Positions 1-7,908 of a DNA stretch of 8,965 nucleotides are shown piece after piece. Positions within the stretch are counted from its first letter, which is position 1, and every line of letters begins with the position of its first letter. Source of the DNA: Nocardioides sp. (GTDB taxonomy: Bacteria > Actinomycetota > Actinomycetes > Propionibacteriales > Nocardioidaceae); contig JARICB010000136.1 in the NCBI GenBank assembly GCA_029264225.1, positions 1-8,965 on the forward strand, given 5' to 3'. The position numbers were made by a program, and so were the translations under genes. A model generated the notes under the pieces. That model was given only the letters and a program-made list of their open reading frames with translations, had not been told where the DNA came from and did no database searches.

Positions 1-397
1 CGCCTGCGGCCCGCATCGCGACCGTGTAGGCCTCGGCCGCGTCCTCGACTGTCTTCACGTCGTCGCTGGAGGGCACGGGATGCACATTGGCCGGGGACAG
101 TGGCACCAGGTCGAGCAGCGCTTTGGCGGCCTGGACTGCGTTGCGATCGGGGGAGTTGGCGGCCACGAACCGCTCGTCGCCCCACCAGAGGGCCACTCGT
201 GACCAATCCACCCGCGAGTCGGCGGCTCGCCGAGCCACCTCGCGGTGGATGGCGTCGGCGATGGTGCCGCCGGTTAGACAGACCCGTGCGGTCCCGCCCT
301 GCTCCTGGAGCCGTTCGAGCCGCTCCAGTAGGCGGGACGCGACCTCGGCGGCCAAGGACTCGGCGTCCTCGTGGACGACCAGCTGCGGCTCGATCAC
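1..397 (-). CDS. pgl: 6-phosphogluconolactonase, N-terminal part (cut by window edge)
   Basis: Hydrolyses 6-phosphogluconolactone, the product of Zwf, to 6-phosphogluconate in the cytoplasm (oxidative pentose phosphate pathway). I translated the minus strand by hand from a GTG at 397-395 and obtained 132 open residues up to the left edge, about half of the usual length of roughly 240-260. Visible family features are the nucleotide/phosphate loop LTGGT at residues 41-45 (usually LSGGS/LTGGG), the diagnostic WWGDER at 71-76, and the DRN segment at 84-86. The GTG overlaps the opcA stop by 4 nt (GTGA), and a good ribosome binding site, GAGGAAG, lies 5 nt upstream inside opcA. Its position directly after zwf-opcA is the standard actinobacterial order (devB/pgl of Mycobacterium). 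Nothing looks broken; the missing C-terminus is only the window boundary. Confidence 0.93.
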   Translation of the reverse strand, partial: MIEPQLVVHEDAESLAAEVASRLLERLERLQEQGGTARVCLTGGTIADAIHREVARRAADSRVDWSRVALWWGDERFVAANSPDRNAVQAAKALLDLVPLSPANVHPVPSSDDVKTVEDAAEAYTVAMRAAG

Positions 398-1329
398 GAC
401 TTCTTCCTCGCCGTCTTCTTCGGGGGACTGTGCAGCGCCACCAGTTTTGCGGCGGTGGCGGCGTAGACGTCGTCCTCGTCGAGGCGCCGCAGTTCCTCGG
501 CCAGCAGCGCGGGAACCTCCCGGCGCTTGAGTGCCACCGGCCGGTCGGGGCGGTTGGGGGAGGTGAAGGTAGCCAGACGCCCGTCGCTGCGATAGATCCG
601 GATCGGGCCGTCCTTGGTCTCCATCACCACCTCCGTCAGTCCGGGGCCCTCCGAGGTGGCGCGTTCGACGGGAACCTTGAGCCGGTCGCAGAGCCAGGCC
701 ACCAGCAGGTCGGCACTGGGGCTGATCCGCTCGGCGACCCCCACGGCTCGGGTGACCTTGAGCGGGTGCTGGTCGAGGGCTGCAGCCAGCAGTGCGCGCC
801 ACGGTGTCAGCCGGGTCCAGCTGAGGTCGGTGTTGCCTGGCGCATAGGTGCGGCACTGGGTGAGCATTGCGTTCGACTTGCCGCGTCCGACGCTGGCAGC
901 GTCGGTGATCCGGCGTTTCGCCAATGCGCCGAGCGGGTCGCTGGCAGGGTCCGACGGGGCGGCGGTGGGCCACCAGATGGCGACGGGGGAGTCGGGCAGG
1001 AGCAGGGGCAACACCACCGATTCGGCGTACCGGACGATCTCGCCCTTGAGCCGGATCAGGGCGATCTCGCCGCCCCAGCCGCCGCCGATTCCTACCTGCG
1101 CGTCGACCCGGGCGGAGCCACGTCCGTCGCCCAGGATGACTCCGAGCACTCGCGCCGGGTGTTCGCGGGACGCGCGCTGGGCTGCGCTCATCGCCGCCTC
1201 GGCGTCCTCGTCGGAGACAACGATGATCAGGGTCATCACCATGCCCATGACCGGACTTCCGGCCCGGGTGCGTGCCCGGACGAACTCCGCCGCGATGCGG
1301 GAGGAAGTGGTGTTCGTGAGTTCTATCAT
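394..1329 (-). CDS. opcA: OpcA, glucose-6-phosphate dehydrogenase assembly/allosteric subunit
   Basis: Non-catalytic partner of Zwf; in cyanobacteria and actinobacteria OpcA promotes assembly or activity of glucose-6-phosphate dehydrogenase. The 311-residue product has family length (about 300 in Mycobacterium) and conserved blocks: MGMVMTLII near 28-36, a REHPARVLGVI segment at 55-65, the IWWPT motif at 118-122, and DLSWTRLTPWR at 168-178. The C-terminus is short and lysine/arginine-rich (PPKKTARKKS, 302-311) and is probably a flexible tail. The ATG at 1329-1327 shares one base with the zwf stop (TGATG), and an excellent ribosome binding site, GGAGGAGG, lies 5 nt upstream, which fixes the start. 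The 3' end overlaps pgl by 4 nt. Co-translation with zwf fits a stoichiometric Zwf-OpcA complex; that is inference. The identification is firm. Confidence 0.95.
   Translation of the reverse strand: MIELTNTTSSRIAAEFVRARTRAGSPVMGMVMTLIIVVSDEDAEAAMSAAQRASREHPARVLGVILGDGRGSARVDAQVGIGGGWGGEIALIRLKGEIVRYAESVVLPLLLPDSPVAIWWPTAAPSDPASDPLGALAKRRITDAASVGRGKSNAMLTQCRTYAPGNTDLSWTRLTPWRALLAAALDQHPLKVTRAVGVAERISPSADLLVAWLCDRLKVPVERATSEGPGLTEVVMETKDGPIRIYRSDGRLATFTSPNRPDRPVALKRREVPALLAEELRRLDEDDVYAATAAKLVALHSPPKKTARKKS
403..409 (-). promoter_or_regulatory. Ribosome binding site of pgl
   Basis: GAGGAAG on the minus strand inside the lysine-rich end of opcA, 5 nt before the GTG at 397. It supports the GTG start that overlaps the opcA stop. 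Confidence 0.7.
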
Positions 1330-2855
1330 CAGGGCCTCCTCCAGACGCGGCCGTCGCGGGCCAGCATCTTGTCGGCCGCCTCAGGTCCCCAGGTGCCAGC
1401 GGGGTAGGGATCGGGCTTCCCCTTGCGAGCCCAGTGCTCCAGGACCGGGTCGAGGATCTTCCAGGACAGTTCGACCTCCTCATGGCGCGGGAACAGCGGA
1501 GGATCCCCGAGCAGTACGTCAAGGACGAGCCGCTCGTAGGCTTCGGCGCTCGCCTCGGTGAACGAGCCGCCGTAGGCGAAGTCCATGTTGACGTCGCGGA
1601 TCTCCATCGCCGTGCCCGGCACCTTGGAGCCGAACCGCATCGTCATCCCTTCGTCGGGTTGTACCCGGATGACCAGGGCGTTCTGCGTAAGCTCCTCGGT
1701 CGCCGTTTCGGTGAAGGGCAGGTGCGGTACTCGCTTGAACACCACCGCCACCTCCGTCACCCGACGCCCCAGCCGCTTGCCGGTTCGCAGGTAGAACGGC
1801 ACGCCGCCCCAGCGTCGGGTCTCGACGTGCACCGTGATTGCGGCGAACGTCTCGGTCGTCGACGACTTCGCGATGCCGTCCTCGTCCAGATAGCCGATCA
1901 CCTTCTCGCCGCCCTGCCAGCCGGCGGTGTACTGTCCGCGGGCGGTGGTCAGGTCCAGCCGGTTGGGCAGCACGGTAGCGGCGAGCACCTTTTCCTTCTC
2001 CTGCCGCAGCGGGTCGGCCTCGAAGGAGATCGGCTCCTCCATCGCGACCAGCGCCATCAGTTGGAGCAGGTGGTTCTGGATGACGTCCCGGGCGGCGCCG
2101 ATGCCGTCGTAGTAGCCGGCCCGGCCGCCGATGCCGATGTCCTCCGCCATGGTGATCTGCACGTGGTCGACGTAGTTGGCGTTCCAGATCGGCTCGAACA
2201 TGTTGTTGGCGAAGCGCATGGCCAGGATGTTCTGGACGGTCTCCTTGCCGAGGTAGTGGTCGATCCGGAAGACCGCCTCGGGAGGGAATACGTCGTCGAG
2301 CACGGCGTTCAGCTCGCGCGCGGACGCCAGGTCGTGGCCGAAGGGCTTCTCCACCACCACGCGTCGCCAGGATTGAGCGCTCTGGTCGGCCAGTCCGTGC
2401 TCCTTGAGCTGGCCGACCACGGTGCCGAAGAACGATGGCGGGATGGCCAGGTAGAAGGCCATGTTGCCGCCGGTGCCGCGCAGCTCGTCGAGCTCCTCGA
2501 CGGTGCGGCGCAGCTGTTCGAAGGCATGGTCGTCGTCGAAGTTGCCGGGCACGAAGCGGAAGCCCTCGGCAAGCTGCTTCCAGACCTCCTCGCGGAACGG
2601 CGTACGCGCATGCTCCTTGACCGCGTCGTGCACGATCTGGGCGAAGTCCTGGTCGGCCCAGTCGCGGCGGGCGAAGCCGACCAGGCTGAAGCCCGGCGGC
2701 AGCAGACCCCGGTTGGCGAGGTCGTAGATGGCCGGCATGATCTTCTTGCGGGACAGGTCGCCGGTGACGCCGAACAGCACCAGCCCGCACGGCCCCGCAA
2801 TGCGCGGCAGTCGCCGATCCAGTGGGTCCCGCAACGGGTTGTGGTGGTTCACCAT
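1329..2855 (-). CDS. zwf: Glucose-6-phosphate dehydrogenase
   Basis: Catalyses the first step of the oxidative pentose phosphate pathway: glucose 6-phosphate plus NAD(P)+ to 6-phosphogluconolactone. The 508-residue protein opens with a Rossmann dinucleotide site, FGVTGDLSRKK at 28-38; the Arg after the GDL is of the type that contacts the NADP 2'-phosphate. It then shows EKPFGHD at 169-175, the active-site signature RIDHYLGKE at 197-205, and a QNH at 260-262 whose His matches the family's catalytic base. The C-terminal half is typical (FYLRTGKRL 354-362, WGP 489-491). Length and sequence closely resemble the mycobacterial Zwf2 type. I chose the ATG at 2855, which overlaps the pgi stop (TGATG). 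The reading frame stays open 44 codons further upstream, but that stretch lies inside pgi and resembles no Zwf. The nearest ribosome binding site (GGGAG) is 11 nt away, so coupling to pgi is likely. Confidence 0.97.
   Translation of the reverse strand: MVNHHNPLRDPLDRRLPRIAGPCGLVLFGVTGDLSRKKIMPAIYDLANRGLLPPGFSLVGFARRDWADQDFAQIVHDAVKEHARTPFREEVWKQLAEGFRFVPGNFDDDHAFEQLRRTVEELDELRGTGGNMAFYLAIPPSFFGTVVGQLKEHGLADQSAQSWRRVVVEKPFGHDLASARELNAVLDDVFPPEAVFRIDHYLGKETVQNILAMRFANNMFEPIWNANYVDHVQITMAEDIGIGGRAGYYDGIGAARDVIQNHLLQLMALVAMEEPISFEADPLRQEKEKVLAATVLPNRLDLTTARGQYTAGWQGGEKVIGYLDEDGIAKSSTTETFAAITVHVETRRWGGVPFYLRTGKRLGRRVTEVAVVFKRVPHLPFTETATEELTQNALVIRVQPDEGMTMRFGSKVPGTAMEIRDVNMDFAYGGSFTEASAEAYERLVLDVLLGDPPLFPRHEEVELSWKILDPVLEHWARKGKPDPYPAGTWGPEAADKMLARDGRVWRRP
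1335..1342 (-). promoter_or_regulatory. Ribosome binding site of opcA
   Basis: GGAGGAGG on the minus strand within the last codons of zwf, 5 nt before the opcA ATG. It is the strongest ribosome binding site in the operon. Confidence 0.8.
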
Positions 2856-4516
2856 CAGTGTCGCTGCTCCCGGTAGTAGCCGATCAGGGACTGGGTGGAG
2901 GCATCCTGCTGTCCAAGGACGTCGACGTCGCCCGCGACGGCAGGAGTGAGCTGTTGAGCGAGTTCCTTGCCCAACTCGACGCCCCACTGGTCGAAGCTGT
3001 CAATACCCCACACCACCCCCGCGACGAACGTGAGGTGCTCGTAGAGCGCGATCAGCTGGCCGAGGACGCCGGGATCCAGTGTGGGCGCCATGATCGAGGT
3101 CGTCGGCCGGTTGCCCTCGAACACTCGCGCCGAGACCGTCGCCTCCGGGGTGCCGTCGGCCCGCACCTCGTCGGCCGTCCGGCCGAACGCGAGGGCCTTG
3201 GTCTGCGCAAAGAAGTTGGCGAGCAGCAGTTCGTGCACGTCGACGTCGCCGTCGGTGAGCGGGTAGGCCGGGTTGGCGAAGGCGATGAAGTCGGCCGGGA
3301 CCAGCTGGGTGCCCTGGTGGATCAGTTGATAGAACGCATGCTGGCCGTTGGTTCCGGGCTCACCCCAGAACACTTCGCCCGTCTCGGTGGTCACTGCGGA
3401 GCCGTCCCAGCGCACGCTCTTGCCGTTGGATTCCATGGTCAGCTGTTGCAAGTACGCCGGGAACCGGTGCAGCAGTTGGGCATAGGGCAGAACTGCGTGG
3501 GTCTGCGCGCCGAGGAAGTTGTGGTGCCAGATGTTGATCAGACCCATCAGCACCGGCACGTTGCGGGACGGCTCGGTCGTGCGGAAGTGCTCATCCACGG
3601 TGTGGAAGCCGGCCAGGAACTCGGCGAAGCGGTCCGGGCCGAGTGCGACGACGAGTGAGGTCCCGATCGCCGAGTCGACGGAGTAGCGGCCGCCGACCCA
3701 GTCCCAGAAGCCGAATGCGTTGGTGGGGTCGATCCCGAAGTCGGCCACCTTGTCGAGAGCAGTTGACACGGCAACGAAGTGCTTGGCCACGGCCTGCGAC
3801 TCCTCGACTCCGTCGAGGGAACCGAGAGCGTCGAGCAGCCAGGCCTTGCACAGTCGGGCGTTGGTCAGGGTCTCCAGGGTGCCGAACGTCTTGCTGGACA
3901 CGATGAAGAGGGTGCTGGCCGGGTCGAGGTCAGCCAACTTCTGGGCGGCGTCGGTCGGGTCGATGTTGCTGATGAACCGACACTGCAGACCTTCCGCGAC
4001 GTAAGGCGCCAGCGCCTCGTAGGCCATCACCGGGCCGAGGTCGGACCCGCCGATCCCGATGTTGACCACCGTCCGGATCCGTTCGCCGGTGACGCCGGTC
4101 CATTCACCCGAGCGCACGCGATCGGCGAACGAATAGACCCTGGCCAACACCTCGTGCACGTCGGGCACGACGTCGTGCCCGTCGACCTCGAGCGATGCCC
4201 CGGCCGGTAGCCGCAGTGCGGTGTGCAGGACCGCCCGATCCTCGCTGACGTTGATCCGCTCCCCACCAAACATGGCGTCGCGCCGCGCCGTGAGGCCCAC
4301 CTCGTCGGCGAGCCCCAGCAGCGCCTCCAGCACCTCGGGAACCACGAGGTTCTTCGACAGGTCGACGCGCAGGTCGCCACAGGGGAGGGTCAGGTTCTCG
4401 ACCCGCTGCGAGTCACCGTCGAACCAGCCGCGCAGGTCGGGGGTGAAGTCGGCGCGCAGATCGGTGAGCCGGGCCCAGGCCCTGGTCGTGGTGGGGTCGA
4501 CCGGAGCGCCGGTCAC
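2855..4516 (-). CDS. pgi: Glucose-6-phosphate isomerase
   Basis: Interconverts glucose 6-phosphate and fructose 6-phosphate in the cytoplasm, linking glycolysis/gluconeogenesis to the pentose phosphate cycle. The 553-residue product has the usual bacterial length. Sugar-phosphate binding segments are seen at [11 protein letters not shown] (152-162) and [10 protein letters not shown] (207-216). Active-site segments are GGRYS (275-279), MESNGKS (361-367, Glu362 as the expected catalytic acid/base), [10 protein letters not shown] (388-397, His393), and the C-terminal signature [10 protein letters not shown] (508-517, Lys517). The GTG start at 4516-4514 overlaps the tal stop by 4 nt; the resulting N-terminus (VTGAP) aligns with that of mycobacterial Pgi. 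The frame continues far upstream but only as an out-of-frame shadow of tal. The ribosome binding site is poor (GAGGCG 14 nt upstream), which suggests translation by coupling to tal. Placement between tal and zwf is not seen in Mycobacterium tuberculosis, where pgi lies elsewhere. Confidence 0.96.
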   Translation of the reverse strand: MTGAPVDPTTTRAWARLTDLRADFTPDLRGWFDGDSQRVENLTLPCGDLRVDLSKNLVVPEVLEALLGLADEVGLTARRDAMFGGERINVSEDRAVLHTALRLPAGASLEVDGHDVVPDVHEVLARVYSFADRVRSGEWTGVTGERIRTVVNIGIGGSDLGPVMAYEALAPYVAEGLQCRFISNIDPTDAAQKLADLDPASTLFIVSSKTFGTLETLTNARLCKAWLLDALGSLDGVEESQAVAKHFVAVSTALDKVADFGIDPTNAFGFWDWVGGRYSVDSAIGTSLVVALGPDRFAEFLAGFHTVDEHFRTTEPSRNVPVLMGLINIWHHNFLGAQTHAVLPYAQLLHRFPAYLQQLTMESNGKSVRWDGSAVTTETGEVFWGEPGTNGQHAFYQLIHQGTQLVPADFIAFANPAYPLTDGDVDVHELLLANFFAQTKALAFGRTADEVRADGTPEATVSARVFEGNRPTTSIMAPTLDPGVLGQLIALYEHLTFVAGVVWGIDSFDQWGVELGKELAQQLTPAVAGDVDVLGQQDASTQSLIGYYREQRH

Positions 4517-5622
4517 GACCGGCCGCCGACCGCCTCGAGCTGACCGCGCACCGTATCGAGGAGTTCGTTCCAGGAGGTGACGAACTTGTCGACACCCTCC
4601 TTCTCCAGCACCGAGATCACGTCGTCGTAGTCGATGCCTGCCTCGGCGAGGGCAGCCATGGTGGCGCGCGCGTCGTCGTAGTGGTTTGTTACCTGGTCGC
4701 CATCGACCTTGCCGTGGTCGGCGAAGGCCTGCATGGTCTTCTCCGGCATGGTGTTGACGGTGTCGCTCGCGACCAGTTGGGCGACATACATGGTGTCGTC
4801 GTAGTCGGGGTTCTTGACTCCCGTCGAGGCCCACAGCGGACGCTGGCGGTGGGCGCCGTCGGCGGCCAGGGAATCCCAACGCTCGCCGCTGAAGAACTCC
4901 TCGAACGCGGCGTAGGCGAGTCGGGCGTTGGCGACGCCCGCGCGGCCGAGGAGATTCGAGTCGGCGTCGGCTGCCAGGAGTCGCTTGTCGATCTCGGTAT
5001 CGACCCGGGAGACGAAGAAGGAGGCGACGGAGTGGATGTTCGACAGGTCGTGCCCGTTGGCGCGCGCCTGCTCCAGCCCGGTCAGGTGTGCCTCCATGAC
5101 CTCGCGGTAGCGGTCCAGGCCGAAGATCAGGGTGACGTTGACCGAGATGCCCGCACCCAGCACCTCGGAGATCGCGGGTGCGCCCTCGGTCGTTGCCGGG
5201 ATCTTGATGAACAGGTTGGGCCGGTCTACCGCCGCCCACAGCGCCTTCGCAGACTTGACCGTGGCCGCCGTGTCGAAGGCGAGGTCGGGGGCGACCTCGA
5301 TAGAGACCCGGCCGTCGACGCCGTTGCTGGCGTCGTACGCCGGCCGCAGGATGTCGCAGGCGTCGCGAACGTCGGTGGTCGTCAGTTCGAAGACGGTTCG
5401 GTCCACATCGGCGCCGTCGGCAACGAGTTCGCGGACCTGCTCGTCGTAGCGTTCACCCTCGCTCAGCGCCGAGGCGAAGATCGAGGGGTTGGTGGTCACA
5501 CCCACTACCGAGTGCGACTTCATCAGGCCGGCCAGGTTGCCGGATGCGATGCGTTCGCGGGACAGGTCATCGAGCCAGATCGACACCCCGGCGTCCGCCA
5601 GAGACTTCAAACGGTCATTCAT
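4513..5622 (-). CDS. tal: Transaldolase
   Basis: Transfers a dihydroxyacetone unit between sedoheptulose 7-phosphate and glyceraldehyde 3-phosphate in the non-oxidative pentose phosphate pathway; cytoplasmic. The 369-residue protein is of the longer actinobacterial type (about 370), not the roughly 315-residue enterobacterial one. It shows WLDDLSR at 16-22, the transaldolase signature GVTTNPSIF at 41-49, the Schiff-base lysine Lys140 in NLFIKIPAT (136-144), NVTLIF at 162-167, [11 protein letters not shown] at 205-215, and [11 protein letters not shown] at 264-274. The ATG at 5622-5620 is set by a strong ribosome binding site, GGGAGGA, 5 nt upstream. The frame is open for 53 more codons into the end of tkt, but those residues have no transaldolase character. 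It follows tkt after 55 bp and overlaps pgi by 4 nt. No missing catalytic residue is apparent. Confidence 0.97.
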   Translation of the reverse strand: MNDRLKSLADAGVSIWLDDLSRERIASGNLAGLMKSHSVVGVTTNPSIFASALSEGERYDEQVRELVADGADVDRTVFELTTTDVRDACDILRPAYDASNGVDGRVSIEVAPDLAFDTAATVKSAKALWAAVDRPNLFIKIPATTEGAPAISEVLGAGISVNVTLIFGLDRYREVMEAHLTGLEQARANGHDLSNIHSVASFFVSRVDTEIDKRLLAADADSNLLGRAGVANARLAYAAFEEFFSGERWDSLAADGAHRQRPLWASTGVKNPDYDDTMYVAQLVASDTVNTMPEKTMQAFADHGKVDGDQVTNHYDDARATMAALAEAGIDYDDVISVLEKEGVDKFVTSWNELLDTVRGQLEAVGGRS

Positions 5623-5627
5623 GAGAT

Positions 5628-5634
5628 TCCTCCC
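5628..5634 (-). promoter_or_regulatory. Ribosome binding site of tal
   Basis: GGGAGGA on the minus strand, 5 nt before the ATG at 5622. It fixes the tal start against the 53-codon longer open frame that runs back into tkt, and lets tal be translated independently of tkt. Confidence 0.8.
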
Positions 5635-5660
5635 GTGTATGTGGTCTGTGGGCTGACGCC

Positions 5661-5686
5661 GAGGCTCGAACCGGCTTTCAGGCCTC
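5661..5686 (-). other. Imperfect hairpin spanning the tkt stop codon
   Basis: On the minus strand, GAGGC at 5686-5682 pairs with GCCTC at 5665-5661, and inner GAA pairs with TTC. Together with one G-U wobble and one C-A mismatch this gives a ten-position stem around a hexaloop (AGCCGG). The tkt TGA lies in the 5' arm. No T-run follows, so it is not a standard intrinsic terminator; it could be an mRNA stability or attenuation element between tkt and tal, or chance in GC-rich DNA. Confidence 0.35.
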
Positions 5687-7804
5687 CGCGGCGGAGATGC
5701 TGTCGCGGGCCGCCTGCGCCACTGCCTCGGCGGTGATGCCGAACTCGTTGTAGATGCGCTGATAGTCGGCCGAGGCTCCATAGTGCTCGATCGACACGAT
5801 ACGACCGTAGTCCCCGACGAACTCGCGCCAACCCTGAGCGATCCCAGCCTCGACCGAGACCCGGGCCTTCACAGTCGGCGGAATCACCGTCTGCCGGTAG
5901 GAGGAGTCCTCCTGCATGAACCATTCGACGCACGGCATCGAGACCACCCGGGCGCGGATCCCGTCGGCAGCGAGCAGCGCCCGCGCCTGGACGGCCAACT
6001 GCACCTCGGAGCCGGTCCCGATCAGCACGACGTCGGGCAGGCCGCCCTCGGCGTCGACCAGTACGTAGCCACCCTTGGCGACGCCGGCCGCATCGGCCCA
6101 GTGCTCGCCGGTGTCGGCGTCGCTGCCGCGCGGGAACGTGGGGACGTTCTGGCGGGTCAGGCACAGGCCAGCGGGCCGGTCCTGGTGGCCGAGGATGGTC
6201 TGCCAGGCTGCGGCGGTCTCGTTGCCGTCGGCGGGGCGCACCACGTCGAGGTTGGGGATCGCGCGCAGCGCGGCCAGGTGCTCGATCGGCTGGTGGGTCG
6301 GACCGTCCTCGCCGAGACCGATGGAGTCGTGGGTCCAGACATAGGTCACCGGCAGCTTCATGATCGCCGCGAGTCGCACTGCCGGTCGCATGTAGTCGGA
6401 GAAGGTCAAGAAGGTGCCACCGAAGACGCGAGTGCCGCCGTGGGAAGCGATGCCGTTCATGATCGCGCCCATGGCGTGCTCGCGGATGCCGAAGTGCAGG
6501 ACCCGCCCGTAGGGGTTGCCCTTCCACATGTCGGTGGAGTGCTCCACCGGGATGAACGAGTCCGCGCCGTCGATGGTGGTGTTGTTGGACTCGGCCAGGT
6601 CGGCAGAGCCGCCCCACATCTCGGGCACCTTCGCGGCGATCGCGTTGATCACCTGGCCGGAGGCCTTACGGGTCGCCACACCCTTCTCATCCGCGGGGAA
6701 CTGCGGCAGGTCGTCATCCCAGCCCTCGGGCAGGGTGCGGGTCCGGAGCCGCTCGTAGAGCGCCCGACCGGCGCGGTTCTTGTCGGCCCAGGCGTCGAAC
6801 TGCAACTGCCACGCGGCCTGCTCCTGCTGGCCGCGGGTCACTGCTTCACGGGTGTGAGCGATCACGTCGTCGGCTACGTCGAAGGTCAGCGCAGGGTCCA
6901 TCCCCATGACCTTCTTGGTCGCGGCGATCTCGTCGTCGCCAAGGGCGGAGCCGTGGGACTTTCCGGTGTCCTGGGCGTTCGGTGCCGGCCAGGCGATGAT
7001 GGTGCGGAGCACGATGAAGCTGGGACGGGTGGTCTCCTTGCGGGCGGCCCGGATCGCAGCGTAGAGCGCCGGCACGTCCTCCACATAGGCGGAACCGTCC
7101 CGGTCGCTGCCGGCCCAGTCGACCTCCTGGACGTGCCAGCCGTAGGCGCGGTAGCGGGCGGCGACATCCTCGGTGAAGGCGACGTCCGTGTCGTCCTCGA
7201 TGGAGATCTTGTTGTCGTCATAGATGAGCGTCAGGTTGCCGAGTTGCTGGTGACCGGCGATCGAGGAGGCCTCGCCACTGATGCCTTCCTCGATGTCGCC
7301 GTCCGAGGCGATGCAGTAGATCTGGTGATCGAAGGCGCTGTCGCCGGGCGCTGCATCGGGATCGAGGAGGCCACGCTCGTAGCGGGCCGCCATGGCCATG
7401 CCGACGGCGTTGGCGACGCCCTGGCCGAGTGGACCGGTGGTGGTCTCGACGCCGGCGGTGTGGGAGTACTCCGGGTGTCCGGGGGTCTTGGAGCCCCAAG
7501 TGCGCAGCGCCTTGAGGTCGTCGAGTTCGAGGCCCCAGCCGCCGAGGTAGAGCTGGATGTATTGAGTCAGCGAGGAGTGTCCGCACGAGAGCACGAAGCG
7601 GTCCCGGCCGGTCCACTGCGGGTCTGCGGGATTGTGTCGCATCACCTTCTGGAAGAGCAGGTACGCCGCAGGTGCCAGGCTCATCGCTGTTCCAGGGTGG
7701 CCGTTGCCGACCTTCTGAACCGCGTCCATCGCCAAGGCGCGGGCCGTGTCCACGGCCCTGTCATCGATATCATTCCAGTCAAGTCGCGGCAGGGCGGTGC
7801 TCAC
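5678..7804 (-). CDS. tkt: Transketolase
   Basis: Thiamine diphosphate enzyme moving two-carbon ketol units between pentose phosphates and aldoses; first gene of the operon. The 708-residue length is normal. The N-terminal pyrophosphate-binding half contains GNGHPG (33-38, cofactor-contacting His36), [15 protein letters not shown] (115-129), and the ThDP/metal motif running from SDGDIEEG (167-174) to DDNKI (196-200). The pyrimidine domain has GIREHAMG (439-446, Glu442 activating the cofactor) and [11 protein letters not shown] (498-508, His504). The C-terminal domain has LIGTGSEV (594-601) and [11 protein letters not shown] (671-681). Translation starts at GTG 7804-7802, 5 nt after a GAAAGGA ribosome binding site, giving the N-terminus [10 protein letters not shown]. 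It is transcribed divergently from ctaB across a 104 bp gap. A hairpin-forming segment covers its stop codon. Confidence 0.97.
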   Translation of the reverse strand: MSTALPRLDWNDIDDRAVDTARALAMDAVQKVGNGHPGTAMSLAPAAYLLFQKVMRHNPADPQWTGRDRFVLSCGHSSLTQYIQLYLGGWGLELDDLKALRTWGSKTPGHPEYSHTAGVETTTGPLGQGVANAVGMAMAARYERGLLDPDAAPGDSAFDHQIYCIASDGDIEEGISGEASSIAGHQQLGNLTLIYDDNKISIEDDTDVAFTEDVAARYRAYGWHVQEVDWAGSDRDGSAYVEDVPALYAAIRAARKETTRPSFIVLRTIIAWPAPNAQDTGKSHGSALGDDEIAATKKVMGMDPALTFDVADDVIAHTREAVTRGQQEQAAWQLQFDAWADKNRAGRALYERLRTRTLPEGWDDDLPQFPADEKGVATRKASGQVINAIAAKVPEMWGGSADLAESNNTTIDGADSFIPVEHSTDMWKGNPYGRVLHFGIREHAMGAIMNGIASHGGTRVFGGTFLTFSDYMRPAVRLAAIMKLPVTYVWTHDSIGLGEDGPTHQPIEHLAALRAIPNLDVVRPADGNETAAAWQTILGHQDRPAGLCLTRQNVPTFPRGSDADTGEHWADAAGVAKGGYVLVDAEGGLPDVVLIGTGSEVQLAVQARALLAADGIRARVVSMPCVEWFMQEDSSYRQTVIPPTVKARVSVEAGIAQGWREFVGDYGRIVSIEHYGASADYQRIYNEFGITAEAVAQAARDSISAAEA

Positions 7805-7809
7805 GTTGA

Positions 7810-7816
7810 TCCTTTC
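7810..7816 (-). promoter_or_regulatory. Ribosome binding site of tkt
   Basis: GAAAGGA on the minus strand, 5 nt before the GTG at 7804. It supports the GTG rather than a later ATG as the tkt start. Confidence 0.7.
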
Positions 7817-7842
7817 GGCAGGTGCTTGGGCAGGCCCTACCG

Positions 7843-7848
7843 AGCCTA
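7843..7848 (-). promoter_or_regulatory. Candidate -10 element for tkt operon
   Basis: Read on the minus strand this is TAGGCT, fitting the actinobacterial TANNNT -10 pattern. It lies about 38 nt upstream of the tkt GTG, which would leave a leader of roughly 30 nt carrying the GAAAGGA ribosome binding site. No good -35 hexamer is seen at the expected distance (about 7866-7871). Supported by position and pattern only. Confidence 0.3.
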
Positions 7849-7862
7849 CTCATGTCACGGGA

Positions 7863-7868
7863 TAGACT
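7863..7868 (+). promoter_or_regulatory. Candidate -10 element for ctaB
   Basis: TAGACT on the plus strand matches TANNNT and lies 40 nt before the ctaB GTG, giving a predicted leader of about 34 nt. The -35 position (about 7840-7845) does not match TTGACA and overlaps the candidate tkt -10 on the other strand. Supported by position and pattern only. Confidence 0.32.
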
Positions 7869-7908
7869 CGACCCCGCACTGATCCCCTCTGATTGAAGGT
7901 CACTCACC

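Noticed and set aside
100..1407. Long open frame on the plus strand opposite pgl and opcA (about 435 codons)
   Set aside because: Antisense shadow produced by GC-rich codon third positions; its product is Arg/Gly-rich with no recognisable domain, and the opposite strand encodes clear Pgl and OpcA.
1434..2876. 480-codon plus-strand open frame opposite zwf
   Set aside because: Mirror of zwf codons in high-GC DNA; no motif and no ribosome binding evidence.
4513..5239. Possible Tal-Pgi fusion by frameshift, because the pgi frame stays open through much of tal
   Set aside because: No slippery heptamer is visible near 4513-4540, the overlap is an ordinary GTGA stop/start, and both proteins are complete separately. 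The open frame is explained by scarcity of stops in GC-rich DNA.
5783..7882. Very long plus-strand open frame (about 699 codons) opposite tkt
   Set aside because: Antisense to a fully convincing transketolase. The translation is a Val/Gly/Asp/His-rich mirror of the tkt codons with no family motif.
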